From Petaurus breviceps papuanus (lineage: Eukaryota; Chordata; Mammalia; Diprotodontia; Petauridae), in contig JAMXIF010001183.1 of NCBI GenBank assembly GCA_028583685.1, forward strand, positions 9,541,866 through 9,605,865: a stretch of 64,000 bases of DNA, given 5' to 3'. Shown here one piece after another: positions 1 to 12,010 of the stretch. A program made the position numbers and the translations under genes. Every line of letters begins with the position of its first letter. Within the stretch, counting starts at the first letter, position 1. The notes below the pieces were generated by a model, which saw only the letters and a program-made list of their open reading frames with translations, was not told the origin of the DNA and made no database searches.

Positions 1-204
<204 letters not shown>

Positions 205-1974
205 AGACAGGCAGATGTGTATGTGTGTATGATCCCCATGCTTTTTCATCCTGAGTGAATCTTGTCCTAGTTCTCCCAAAGATCCCCTATCGTAATTCTA
301 CTCAAAGTTCTGGAGACCTTTCTCCTGTTCTTTTTTATGTTTTGTGGGTATAGGATTCAGGCTGCCTGGTTATTATTGCTCATTCTCCCTACAGGGTTGG
401 CCACTTCCTTTTCTGATCAGATATTGCCTTAAAATTTTGCACAACTCATCATTGGACATGTGCTATGGACTTCTTACATTCAGCATTGCCCTTTGAACTA
501 CCCATAAGTATGATTCTTCAGAGACTGTGTTGTTCCAAGCTTCTCTAATAACCATACATTATCATTTAGTGTTAAAAAGATGGAATTTGTATTTTCATTG
601 TTTCCATGCCTTGAATGTAGTTATACATATTTATTGAAGTGAATTAATACATTTTTCTACTTTTAATTTCTAAATGCCCACAAAACATTTAGAATACCTC
701 TGAGTCTTAGTCATTTATTCTGAGAGCAGCCTAACCATTAGGCCTGTACTACCAATACAAGCCATGACACCTTATAGCTGTTTGCAGTGACCTGAGACAA
801 GACATCAACCCATTAAGATAATAACCAGACTTCTCTTCCCAAACCTCAGACTTAAAAACTGACAAGCATCCTCAAGGGCCCCTTCCACTGTCTTTACTAA
901 GCTCTCCTCAGTTTAAAAGGAAAATCATGAAGATGCATGGAATAGCTGTGAATCAGGCAGATTGTGTCCTAGAGAAGACCTCCTTCCCTCTCCGTTTACA
1001 TAAAACAACTTTGAAGGACTTTATGGAGGGGGAGACCAAAAATGTTTAGAAGAAAAGGTAGAGAGTCACATATCAGTGGGACAGTGGTCATAATACATGA
1101 AAAGCCTCTTTTTCTGGCACTCTACTGTTTATGTTTCTGACCTCCACATGAACCCAAAAAACCAGAGGTATAAATGAAATGAAAAATGAGAAAAACATTT
1201 TCAAACCAAAAACGTTAAGATTCATTTGAAAAGTCCATGTGAAAGGTAGCTAGACGTACAAATATATTCACATCATCCTTGCTTAATACTTAAGGTCTGT
1301 CACTTTTAAATGGCCATTTGTTTCTCGTTTGTGCTTGTTTTCAGTATTACCTAAAAGATGCTCTACCTTATGTTATTTTCAGGAAACTATCTGATAATCC
1401 TACCTGTACTATTTTCAGAACAGGGATACATTTTCATTATTTCTTAATAAACTTTTAATGTACTCCAATTCTTTCATCATGGCATTCCAGTCATCCAGGA
1501 TAAAAGATGTAAGTATTAGAGAGTTGGCTACAAAAGTTAAAAAAAAGAATACTTGCTTGATTTAATTGTTTATTCATTTGTTTTTGTATTTTTTTTTAAG
1601 TTTCACCCATATTACAGACTACTTATTGGTTCCTTCTATGGCAAACTCAGTGTTGTGGTCATTCACAAGTTCAGGCTCAAGTTTCACAAAATTTAATTTT
1701 TAAACACGTTGTTATATATAGATGGCAAAAGCAATTTTTTTTTCATTCTTTCCAACTCTGAAAAGGCTATATAAGCATGCAATGAACTCAAGTATTGAAA
1801 TTTCCGATAGCAGACTGAAACAAGAGGAAAATACAGTAGAAGGCATTTCACCTTCACAGTTTGTAATGGACATTCCTGACTATGTAACATGATGTTATCA
1901 TTTTTTTTAAAAAGCCACAGTACAATGATGTAGAAGGTCTAGAAATCAGGAAGTTACATTATATTACATCAGTG
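205..1974. other. AT-rich stretch, no gene or repeat recognised
   Basis: I found no exon with flanking consensus sites, no SINE head and no clear LINE motif. It lies beyond the 3' end of the host gene. Confidence 0.5.
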
Positions 1975-2185
1975 GCTTGGTTTTTATTAGAAATCACAGA
2001 ATGGAAGAGCTGGAAGGGAATTTGGTAGATTTTTTTTTAATTCATTATCTTCATTTCACAGATGAAGCCCAGAAAGAGGTATTTGGGTTTTTTTTTCTCA
2101 GAATCACATAGCGACTTAATGACAGAACCAAGCCTAGAAGCCAGCTTTTAGGATTCTTATCCCAGAGTTTGTTGTATTGTAACAC
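1975..2185 (-). repeat. MIR-family SINE, degraded
   Basis: It has the antisense MIR body order: 'agagctggaaggga', then 'catttcacagatgaag', then a degraded B-box region. Confidence 0.55.
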
Positions 2186-2299
2186 TTGCCTCCCTTGTGC
2201 AATTATGTACCAAATTTAGGCCTCCCTTCAAAAGTAAGACTATCCAAAGATGAGGCATGACAATGGTTTTTAAAGAACTGGAAAATAGTTATTGTGCAT

Positions 2300-2416
2300 A
2301 TTCCTGGAGGAATGTGTATGTATGTATAAAATATATAATATGCATATATATGTGTTTATATACACATACTATGAATGTTATATATTCTATAATATGTAAT
2401 AAATTACTGGGCTCAC

Positions 2417-2448
<32 letters not shown>

Positions 2449-2475
2449 CACACTTATATAACCCATGTTTATATA
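2300..2475. repeat. AT/TATA simple-sequence region
   Basis: Alternating TA/TG/CA tracts, with the longest (TA)n near 2419-2450. Confidence 0.8.
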
Positions 2476-2547
2476 TTGTAAATGCACATTTTTTAATTTT
2501 ATGTATTTATGCTCTACCCTGTGATATTATAGATAAGGAGCTCCTAG

Positions 2548-2795
2548 GTGACCCAGTGGATAGAATGCCAAGCCTGAATTCAGGAAGATTCATCTTCCTG
2601 AGTTCAAATCTGACCTCAAACACTTACTAGCTGTGTGACCTTGGACAAGTCACATAACCCTGCTTACCTCTGTTTCCTCATCTCTAAAAGGAACTGGAGA
2701 AGGAAATGGCAAACGACTGTAGTATCTTTGCCTCCCTCCCCCAAATGAGATCACAGAGTCAGACATGATTGAAAAATAACTGAATAATAACAACA
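2548..2795 (+). mobile_element. MAR1-like SINE with 13-bp target duplication
   Basis: It has a tRNA-like head, 'cacttactagctgtgtgacc', then the 'ggaaatggcaaac' body and an RTE-type 'cagacatgattgaa' tail. Direct repeats aaggagctcctag lie at 2535-2547 and 2796-2808. Confidence 0.85.
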
Positions 2796-2844
2796 AAGGA
2801 GCTCCTAGTAAAGAACTTCCCCTTCTAATATAAACTGGCACCTT

Positions 2845-2995
2845 CTCTGCAACTTAAAGATATAGACAGTTGCCTGAGGTACTGAGAGGTTAAGTTGTCC
2901 AGGATCACACAACCAGCATGTTACAGATGTGGGATTTTAACTTGGGTTTTTCTGACCCCTAAGCCTACTCTCAATCCACAACTCACATGGAATAC
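2845..2995 (-). repeat. CORE-SINE (MIR-related)
   Basis: The order is 'actgagaggttaagttgtcc', then 'atcacacaaccagcatg', then 'gggattttaacttggg', the antisense B-box side of the family. Confidence 0.55.
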
Positions 2996-3026
2996 AAAAT
3001 GAAATTAGTTTAAATTATAGAAATTT

Positions 3027-3418
3027 TTTTTAAAAATGTTTTTCCTTTATTAATTCATTTGTTTACTTTTAGTATACAACATTCAGTTCCACAATCCCTT
3101 GAGTTTAAATTTTTCTCTCCCTACCTCTCCTCCCCCCATCCCATGGCTGCATGCAATCAAGTATAGGATGTACAAATACTTTCACATTAGACATTAGTCA
3201 GGTTATAAAGAAGGACTATAACCAATGGAATAAACAATGGGAAACAAAACCAAAGAAGAAAAAGAAAGAGAGAAGGTAGTTTGTTTCAATCTGCATTCAA
3301 ACTCTGTTCTTTCTAGTTTTTCTCTGAATGTAGACATTTCTCTCCATCATGAGTCTTTTGGAGTTGTCTCATAACCTTGCATTGGTGAGAAGAGTACAGT
3401 CTATCAAAATTGTTCATC
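3027..3418 (-). mobile_element. L1 3' end, 5'-truncated insertion
   Basis: The reverse complement shows the marsupial L1 3' UTR series: 'actcatgatgg', 'taacctgactaatg', the G-rich 'gggatggggggaggaga', then 'aaatttaaactcaa'. Target duplications of about 15 bp, aaattatagaaa(a)ttt, lie at 3012-3026 and 3419-3434. Confidence 0.8.
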
Positions 3419-3500
3419 AAATTATAGAAAATTTAAATGAAATATAAGGAAGGATTATTTTTCAGCAAAAGCAATGAAATCTTTGGGAAAAGTCATAAGA

Positions 3501-3502
<2 letters not shown>

Positions 3503-3557
<55 letters not shown>

Positions 3558-3575
3558 TCCCTCTTTCTCTTTTCC
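3503..3575. repeat. (TC)n microsatellite
   Basis: About 24 TC units followed by degenerate C/T. Confidence 0.95.
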
Positions 3576-4954
3576 CCTCTCCCCACAGTCAACCTCCCCC
3601 CATCTTCCTTCTTTAGTTATTAGTACCCAGGGCTACAGAGTTGGAGTTGGAACTACACTGAGCATGAATTTGAAATTTGATCTTTATGAAGGGAAGGACC
3701 AACTGTAATGTCAGACCACAGCAGAGAGCACCCACACCAAGAATGAATGTTGACTTTATGTTTTTGTGTCTTTATTACTCAGTATGTCACTTAACCCACT
3801 AACTAACTGTTTGACCTTGGGAAAATCACCTCAATTTCTACTTTTCAAAAATGATACATATTTTTAATTTCACTTCCAACTCTTTCAGTCTCAGTTTCTA
3901 ATAAAATTCAAGCTACTTACATATTATAAGATAACTGTTTCCTTCTTAAACAGATTACACTTCTTAATATCATGGCAGATTGTTTTTGATTATAGCATCA
4001 CATTACATACTACCTACCCAGGAATGTCCATTATAGGCTGAGTTTCAATGTCTTCCAAATTGATTTTTTTTAATTCAGACTGCCTCATAGAAAGATTTTA
4101 ACAGATGGGAACATTATAAATTTGTAAACCTCTACAAAATTTGAAAGAGTGACTACTTTGTAATCTATATAACAGTCTGTTAATTTAGAATTTGCTGAAT
4201 ATAGTCATTGGAAACTTACAAGTTTGCATAATACATTTGCAATGAGTACCAAATTACATAATATAGATGCAGAAATGTAAAGAAAGACTACATTCACTCA
4301 CAGTATGTACCCTCACTAATTCAGCACCACTTTTTTTTAAACACATAAGGGTATGCCAGGCTATACCCTGTGCCCAAGTCTATGTATACAATTAATCAGT
4401 TCTCCCCCAGATGCTCTCTTCATTAAAGAAAGCTAATGCATAACAAATATTCATTCATTCAACAAAGGAACTTATTTATCACACAAATACTGCAGGGAAT
4501 TGTTAGTTCTGTTATAATTGTATTCACTTTAGAATTCCTTTTTCAATTAAGTATCCCTAGACTCTTTTCCAGAAATTTCCATATTTTGTGAGGTATACCT
4601 GGAGCCAGGACTAAGGTTATACAAAGCAGGCAGCTGTTTAGACCCACACAAGGGGGGAAGGGGAGCAACCAGTTTTAAAATTATTTTTCATAAATGCACT
4701 CACTTCAATGACAAAAATTCCTATATTCTGTAGAAAGTGGGTATTTATTTTGTTATGTCAAGTGACATGTATTACAGTGATGGTTCAGTGCCTCTGGTAG
4801 ATAATTCAATGCAAGGGATAAAAGTTTCCAACTTTGCCTGTGTTCTAACAAACCAAATGCCTTTTCAAGGTTGTTCTGTACTATATAATCTATATAATCA
4901 CAATCAGTGCCATGATACAGCCTTAACTATTTATAGGCACTTACAATATCATAG
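3576..4954. other. Unassigned AT-rich stretch with a weak MIR trace
   Basis: A short sense MIR-like run is visible near 3790-3900 ('aactgtttgaccttggg', 'cagtctcagtttct'). Nothing else is supportable. Confidence 0.4.
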
Positions 4955-5135
4955 AATTGCAGAGTTGATAGTTGATAGTACTTCCAGAAGTAAAATAGTT
5001 CAACTGCTACCCAAAGCATGAATCTCATCTACATTATTCCAGCAAGTAGTTATCCAATCTCTGATAGAATAATATGCATATTATTTTCCTGAATATTTTC
5101 CCAATTCATAGATTTCCCTCAGATCTAAAAGTCCT
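4955..5135 (-). repeat. L3/CR1-like fragment
   Basis: 'aatatcatagaattgcagagt' and 'agtagttatccaatctctg' resemble the antisense 3' part of L3/CR1 as better seen at 14.7-15.0 kb. Short and old. Confidence 0.35.
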
Positions 5136-5266
5136 AGGCAACAAAAAAGAGGAGCAAATGCTTCTAATGGAAAGAAACACATTTGACCTGATAGGCATCA
5201 CTGATTCTTAATGGTGTGAAATATGCTATCATCACAAATGTTGAACAACTGGTTCTCTAAAATCTT

Positions 5267-5480
5267 GCTGTTCAGTCATTTCATTTATATCTGACTCTGT
5301 GACCCCCTTTGGGGTTTTCTTGGCAAAGATATTAGAAAGGTTTGCCATTTCCTTCTCTGGCTCACTTGACAGATGAGGAAACTGAGGCAAAGAGGGTAAA
5401 GTGACTTGCCCAGGGTCACACAGCTAGTATGTGACTGAAGCCAGATTTGAACTAAGGAAGGTGCGTCTTCTTAATGCCTG
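5267..5480 (-). mobile_element. MAR1-like SINE, head missing
   Basis: It begins with the tail 'gctgttcagtcatttc', runs through 'tttgccatttccttctc' and 'gtcacacagctagtatg', and breaks off inside the head where an LTR-like block starts. Confidence 0.75.
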
Positions 5481-5482
5481 CC

Positions 5483-6081
5483 TGCTGTGGGCTGCTCAGT
5501 GTCTCAGAATCAAGCTGCTTAGCATGATTTGGAGAGGTGAATAAGAAATGACCAGGCCATGTGGGTAGTTTAAGGAAGAATGATGAACTCCATTTATTGA
5601 TTCTTAGGACAAGGTTTTTATAGAGCAATGAGACAAAGGAAGGGGACTCAAGTATTCTTATCACTATCTTAGTCTGTCATATCCTGGAAGTAGCCTGGCA
5701 ATAAGGCTTTTTTTCCCTAGGTGCCGGAAAGTCTTAGGAAGATCCAGTTAGCTCCTTTCATATGCAGTCACATTACAAAGGATGCTCGTGAGGGCTGGCT
5801 TCAAGGCCCAAAACCAAAGTCACAACATCAAGGACATCTGCATAGGAAGTGAACACCTAAGAATTCGAATATTTTGGTTTCGAACAACTGAAGTCTTGGG
5901 GCAGAGTCTGTTGGTCTCAGAACTCAAACAACATCCTTTTAAGTATAACCCCTATCAAAAGACCCAAGGAGCAAGCTTGACAAAGCCTCATCTCAGAAGG
6001 GCCTTCTATAGGGAACATAGTGAGATCTTTATCTGAGTCCTGGATCAGACCTCTTTGGCTTCCAACACCTGCTCTGTCACA
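5483..6081 (-). mobile_element. Candidate solo LTR (fossil)
   Basis: A block of about 600 bp has TG/CA-type ends. Read on the minus strand it holds a TATA-like 'tataaaaacc' followed by 'aataaa' in the order expected of an LTR. No flanking duplication was seen. The family is undetermined. Confidence 0.35.
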
Positions 6082-7077
6082 TAGACACACACACATACTA
6101 TATACATACATGCCTACATCTCTAACATGTGTGTATATATACTATATATTATGCATTTATGTTTGCACTACACAATTATAAGTATAATCCACATTATTAA
6201 CATTTTCTATCACTTTATTACATCTAAACAATCAATAAAACAATAAATGAAACCCTCATTTGTCATATTTTTAGATTTCCGTGGTGTAAATGATCACAAT
6301 AAAAATAAATTAATCAGCTCTTGTAAGGCAGTTCAAACTGGCTTCTGCACACTGCTGGATGAAATTCATGACGGCACTATGGATCTATATGACTGTAACC
6401 ATTCAAAATAAATGAGACTGGTAAAGGGCAGCAAGGGTTAGGTTGGCATTTTATTTTAAGAAGCAAATTTGTAAGGAAATTCACGAAGGGGAGTTACATG
6501 ACAGAGTGAATGAAAATCAATTGGGAGATACACAGAAGTTATATTGTCAATGGAACACTCAATCTGCCACCTAGACAATAAAGGGGGAGCACATAAGGTA
6601 TTTGGGAAACAGATTACAAGCCTGATATAGAAGCATAAAATAGCAGCTATGAAGGATTTCAATTATTCAGACATATTTTGGAACTTCTCCTAGTGAAATA
6701 CAGAACTTAAAACTTTTCACTTGCCTTAGTGATAATTTGACCTTTCCAAAAGTACATAAAGTAGCAATGAGAAAATTAATTCTGGATCTGATTCTCAAAA
6801 GCAAGAAGGGATTGGTTGCTGGAATGGAAATGATGGGAACCCTGAGGATGGAGTGGCCATTCCCTACTAGAGTTTGCAATAAGGAAGCAGATGAAATCTG
6901 GGTGTAGTCTGAAGAACACCCTAGATACTTTCAGAGTATCCAGAGGTTGCAGAATGTGGTGGTGCAATGAACTAATGAACTGCAAGATTAATATCACTCA
7001 GCAGTATGATTTGCCAGGCAAAAAATCTCATGCAATTTTGGGTTCCATTAGAGGAGCATAGCCTCCAGAATCAAGGA
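6082..7077. other. Unassigned stretch, some CA/TA near its left edge
   Basis: 6430-7000 reads as one continuous old sequence without SINE or LINE motifs I know. No splice-bracketed open frame was seen. Confidence 0.4.

Positions 7078-7112
<35 letters not shown>
7078..7112. repeat. (CA)n microsatellite
   Basis: About 16 CA units, followed by TATA-rich sequence to about 7200. Confidence 0.95.
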
Positions 7113-7114
<2 letters not shown>

Positions 7115-7184
7115 TATATCTACATATCTATATAGGAGGGTATATGGGCATATGAATACATAAGTGGGTGTGTGTATATATGTG

Positions 7185-8010
7185 TACAGGTATACATAGA
7201 CAGAGGGCACAGGACCAATTGGATAGGAAGGGATGATACTTAAAAGGTGAAATTGAGAGGTGAGAGAGGAATATAATGAGAGAAGATGGGGAGCGACTGA
7301 ATGGGGTAAATTATCTCATATAGAAGAGGCAAGGGAAAACTGTTACAATGGAGGGGAAGAACAGGAAGGCAAAAGGGAATGGGTCAACCTTATTCTCAAT
7401 GAATTTGGCTTAGGGAGGGAATGTATACACACTAAATAGGGTATCTCACCCTACAGGACAGTAGGGGGGAAGAGCATTAGAGGGGGGATGATGGAGGGGA
7501 GGGAAGGCTGGGGGGGAGGTAAGTTAGAAGCACAATTTCGAAAAGGGACAGGGTCAAAGTAGAGAATAGAACAAGTAAGGGGGCAGGATAGGATGGAGGG
7601 AAATATAGTCAGTCTTTCACAATATATCCACTATGGAAATGTTTTGCATAACTACACATGTACAACCTATATTGAATTGCCTATCTTCCTATTGAGGGTG
7701 AGTGATGAGGGAGGAAGGGAAGGAATCTGGAATTCAATTAAAATCAAATATTTAAAATATATATTTTACATGCAACTGGGAAATAAGATATACAGGCACT
7801 GGGGGATGGAGATCCATCTTGCCCTACCAGAAAGTCAGAGGGGGATGGGGGAGGATATAGGAAAGAGCAGATTGGGGGAGGGGGTATACTGTGAGATCTC
7901 TGTTTTGGGGTGGTGAGTAGGGGAAAGATGGGGAGAAAATTTGTAACTCAAAATCTTGTGGAAATGAATGATGTAAACTAAAAGTAAACATAAAATTAAA
8001 AGAAAAAAAT
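7185..8010 (+). mobile_element. L1-derived element without ORF2 (HAL1-like)
   Basis: 7185-7575 matches the purine-rich ORF1-ORF2 spacer of the L1 at 44.66-45.09 kb (shared 'catagacagaggg', later 'aatttggctTAGgGAGG'-type runs). Where that L1 begins ORF2, this copy goes straight to L1 3' UTR motifs ('tacacatgtacaacctatat', 'aactcaaaatcttgtgg') and an A-rich end. ORF2 is absent. Confidence 0.6.
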
Positions 8011-8070
8011 AGATTTTCACAAGGCGAAAAAAAAAAAAGAAATGATGAGCTACATTAAAGGCATGTAAAG

Positions 8071-8203
8071 GGGCAGCTAGAGGGTGTAATGAATAAAGTA
8101 GTGGCCCTAGAATCAGGAGGACCTGAGTACAAATGGGGCCTTATATACTTCAGAGCTTTGTGACCCTGGACAAGTCACTTAACCCCAATTGCCAAAAAAA
8201 AAA
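8071..8203 (+). mobile_element. MON1-like SINE
   Basis: 'gggcagctagagggtg' head, 'gaatcaggaggacctgag', 'cacttaaccccaattgcc' and A10 tail. Confidence 0.85.
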
Positions 8204-10069
8204 GCCTATAGAAGACTTTCACATATGTGCAGAATCCCAGAGAGGTTGAAAAATAATAAAGTTATTTCCACTACAGAGTCTTAAGAGCATTCAAGCCAAT
8301 AATTCTAAATTCAATTTAAGTTGATGCTATAGGAAAATATGCAAAAAAATATTGGGTGATGCACAAGGAAAAATGAATTATTTTCTATGGAGTGAAAGAC
8401 TTTGCAATAGAAGTACAGTGAAGCAAGTAATTGCTTTGAAATAGATTTAAATATGCAATTGTATAGTTTGGGGATTTCAAATATAGTCTGAAATTTATCT
8501 TAAGTTGAAGGATTGTTAGTAGGTAATCCTTGTGTCAGAGGTTTCCTCTTGACTTTAAGGGTCCCAGTCATCTGGGGTCATGTCCAGTTGTCCTGATCTA
8601 TACTTTGCCCTTGGTCCCAAATGGCTCTGGAGGAAAGAATAGGGCTGGTGACTTTGAACAATCCTCCTTCACTTAAACCAAGTCACTTACAAGTAATGGT
8701 ATCACCTTCCTGATATCATGGTCCTCTTTGAGTATGAAGGACAAGTGCCCTTCATAACAACAAGTGTCCCAGTCATTTTGAGAACTTCTTACTTCTCTTT
8801 AATGCATCTGCCTCTTCTCAGGTACAATGATGTGATGAACTGGCTTATTTTCCCCCACCCAGTTTTCACCTGTTAACCTCAGACTGTAGCACTCTTCCAA
8901 AGTACAATGGCTTTAGGCAGTCCTGGGCCAACAAATGCTTAAATGGCTCTTCAAAGGGAAAAAAAAAATGGACCCATGGCATACTTTTAAGCTTAATCTG
9001 TTTTATAAACATTTCTCCATTATTTTATCTCAAGTCTAGACAATCACCAAAATAAAACAAGTCCTATTTTGTAGTGTTTGTCCATTTCAAAGGTATAAAT
9101 ATTCATGTTGAATTCACACAAACTCTAGCCAGTATGAGCTGGCTCCAGCACACCTCTGACTTTAGGGAAACCATTATCTCCTCTATAAGAATTCAAGTAA
9201 TGATCCATCAAACATAGAACAGGTTTTATTCACACAATAAAAAATATAGTACAGACTCATAACCAAGTCAGTAGGGAACTAAATAAACCCATTCCCCCCG
9301 CTACTGCCCCATCCTGTTTTTATTCCTCCTACCCCCAACCATGATGGCATCTCTCTTTAAGACTATCTTTTGTGGTTTCTGGTCTCTACCACACCTTTTT
9401 GCCTACCTTTCTAGCTCAGCCTGGATCTGTTTATTGGGGGTGGAAATGAAGGAGAAGTCTTCCATATGTGTTCAATTGGGAGTTCCCTTACATGGGAGAG
9501 ATATCGGAAGGAAGGTCAGTACAAGGGTCTTTTGATGCATTTGTCCACCACAAAGAATATATTCACTTTAATGAGTAAATCCCTGTTGTAAATATCATTG
9601 TCAGGTCATACATTAAGTTTTTATTAATTCTTCAGTAATTACATTTAGTAAGTTTTTATTAATTCTTCAGTAACAATAATAATAATAAATACTTAGTATA
9701 ACCTGGGGCTTAAGTATGACATTTGAATAATAAGACTTTCTCCTCATTGGTGGAGAGAATGATATGTTCCATACCTGCATGACAGGCAAAGTTGGCAAGA
9801 GCTTAGGATAAGAGAGATCCTTAATCTTCTGGATTTGAGAAAAGAGAATCATGGTTCAAACTCTCTTCATACAGATGTCCCAGGAGGGAAAGACTCAATG
9901 GAAAAAAATGATATGGAGAAGAGACAGTCTCTAGCATATCCCTATTCCCAGTTTGAAACATAAGAGACTTCAGGAAATGCCCCCTCGATTGAGATAGGGA
10001 ATGTTTTATATAGGATGAACTGAGATATCTCACTCCCAGTGGGAAAACTCATTCACTAGGTATTTCTGG
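8204..10069. other. Mostly unassigned; one odd low-copy repeat candidate and a small tandem duplication
   Basis: 8520-8762 ends '...catggtcctctttgag' then 'gaaggacaa', which may be a minor SINE. A perfect 25-bp direct repeat, taagtttttattaattcttc plus agtaa, lies at 9614-9638 and 9649-9673. The rest shows nothing supportable. Confidence 0.4.
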
Positions 10070-10280
10070 TATTATCATCATCACAACAATCACAATAATA
10101 ATATTTAACATTTATGTAGTCTATATATAACATTTGTAGACATTATGTGCCAGGCACTGTGCTAAGCACTTTATAATTAGTTCACTTAATCCTTGAGATA
10201 ACCCTCGAAGGTAGGTGCTCTTATTATCCCCATTTTACAGATGATGAAACTGAGGAAAATAGAAATTAAGTGAATTTCTA
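10070..10280 (-). repeat. MIR/Ther1 SINE
   Basis: Antisense order: 'gtgccaggcactgtgctaag', 'ttatccccattttacagatg', 'gaaactgagg'. Confidence 0.7.
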
Positions 10281-10330
10281 TAGTGCCAACATGATATTCA
10301 CAGCACCTACAGCGGCTGTGAATATGCTGG

Positions 10331-10758
10331 TGTAATTCTGAATTGCAAAATATAACAGACTCTCCACATGAAAGACAGAACCAAAACATTTATTCAAATA
10401 CCAGAAAGCTGAATCTCAACACCAGAAAGCTAAATCCATCATAGCAAAAAAGAAATCTATACATAATAACAATGCAGGGGGCACCACCATCCCCAAGCCT
10501 TCCCCTAATAAGGCATTACTACAAATGAACACTCACAGCTTGCTGCCTAATTCCTGTCTCTCCTTCAACTCTAACTGCTCTGACCAACTTCCTCTGGGCT
10601 CTGCTCTACATTTCCTGCTCCACCCATTAAGCAAGTTCCTCCCACCACAGGCTTCATGTGACTCAAACTTATGTAACTTAGACTTCCATGTGATTTAAGC
10701 AGGTCACATGGGCCTATTAATGGATGGGAAAGATATTCCTATTTGTATTACCATTACA
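10331..10758 (-). mobile_element. Solo LTR candidate (fossil)
   Basis: A block of about 428 bp has inverted TGTAAT...ATTACA ends. On the minus strand it carries an 'aataaa' in its 3' third and GA-rich mid-part, as in vertebrate LTRs. No internal retroviral region adjoins it, and no flanking duplication was detected. Confidence 0.5.
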
Positions 10759-10924
10759 ATTGCACAGAGTTGCTTCCATTTGCATATATTTCTGTTTGCT
10801 ATCAATTTGAATATATAGGTTCATTGGTTATTCACTATGAATGACTGTCACAATATATGTTAATTCTAAATTCTTATACAAAACTGTGAAGACAAAATCC
10901 TGGGCACAAGAAGAATGCATGTCA

Positions 10925-12010
10925 AGTCTGCAATAATTTATTAAGCACCTACTGTGTACCAGACACACTGTGCTAAGTACTGAAGATACAAGGAAAGGCA
11001 CGCTACATACATATACATATATGTGTGTGCATGCGTATATATATGTATATTCCCTGTAAGCAAGAAACTCGCACTCTAATAGAGAACACAACATATAACA
11101 ACTATGTACAAACAAGATATGGAAGGTTAAATTTGAGATAATCAACAATAGGAAGGCATTAACCTTCTAAGATGGATCAGAAGTTTCCTTATCAAAGACA
11201 GGGTTTTAATTGCAACTTGAAAGAAGCCTGAGAAACCAGAAAACAGAGGGAGATAATTCCAGGTATGGAGAACAGCCAGTGAAAAAAGCAGTTAGTGTAT
11301 GAGAAACCACCTAGAAGCCAAAGAATGCAGAGAAGAAGAATGGGAAAGAAGATTGGAAAGGCAGGAAAGGGTTTTCAATGCCAAACAGGACTTTATATTT
11401 TATGGTACAGGCAATAGGGAGCCATTGGGGTTTATTGACTGGGGTGATAACATGGTCAGGCTTGAGCTTTATGCTCAATTTGACACTTGAATAGAAAGCA
11501 GATTAGAGAGAGATTTGTGTCAAAGAGCCCAACCAGAAGGCTTTGCAATAATCCAAGCATGGATGATGAGGGCCCTCACTATAGTGGATATATAGTCAGA
11601 GTAAAGAACGGAGAGTATTGAGATGTTGCAAAGGTGAAATCAACAGGTCTTGGCAACAGATTGGATATAGGAAAGGAAGAAAATGGGAGAGAAATACGTA
11701 GGGATTGCCAGTCTAGGTAACTAGGGGCATTAGGGAGTCCTTGATAGTAACAGGGAAGTTAGAAAGAGGGGAGAGCTTGGGGAGAAGTTGCTGAGTTCGG
11801 TTTTGGTGAGACATCCATTTTGAGATAGACAACAAACAGTTGGAGATGTGAGAACCGAGACCAGGAGAGAGGTTAGGGCTGGACAAGTAGACCTGAGACT
11901 TATCTGCATAGAGATGATAATTGAAACCATGTAAACTAAAGGGAACCAGAAAGATCTGCTTGTCCTAAATGCTAGCTCCTCCCACCCTGGTGGCTCATAA
12001 CCAAAGAACA
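10925..12010 (-). mobile_element. L2 LINE 3' half, antisense
   Basis: It starts with the reverse of the L2 3' end ('attaagcacctactgtgtac', 'gtgctaagtactg') and continues through the reverse of its 3' UTR and ORF2 end ('aatgccaaacagg', 'tttgcaataatccaagcatg', 'cagttggagatgtgag'). It contains a short TA/TG tract at 11005-11050. Confidence 0.75.
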
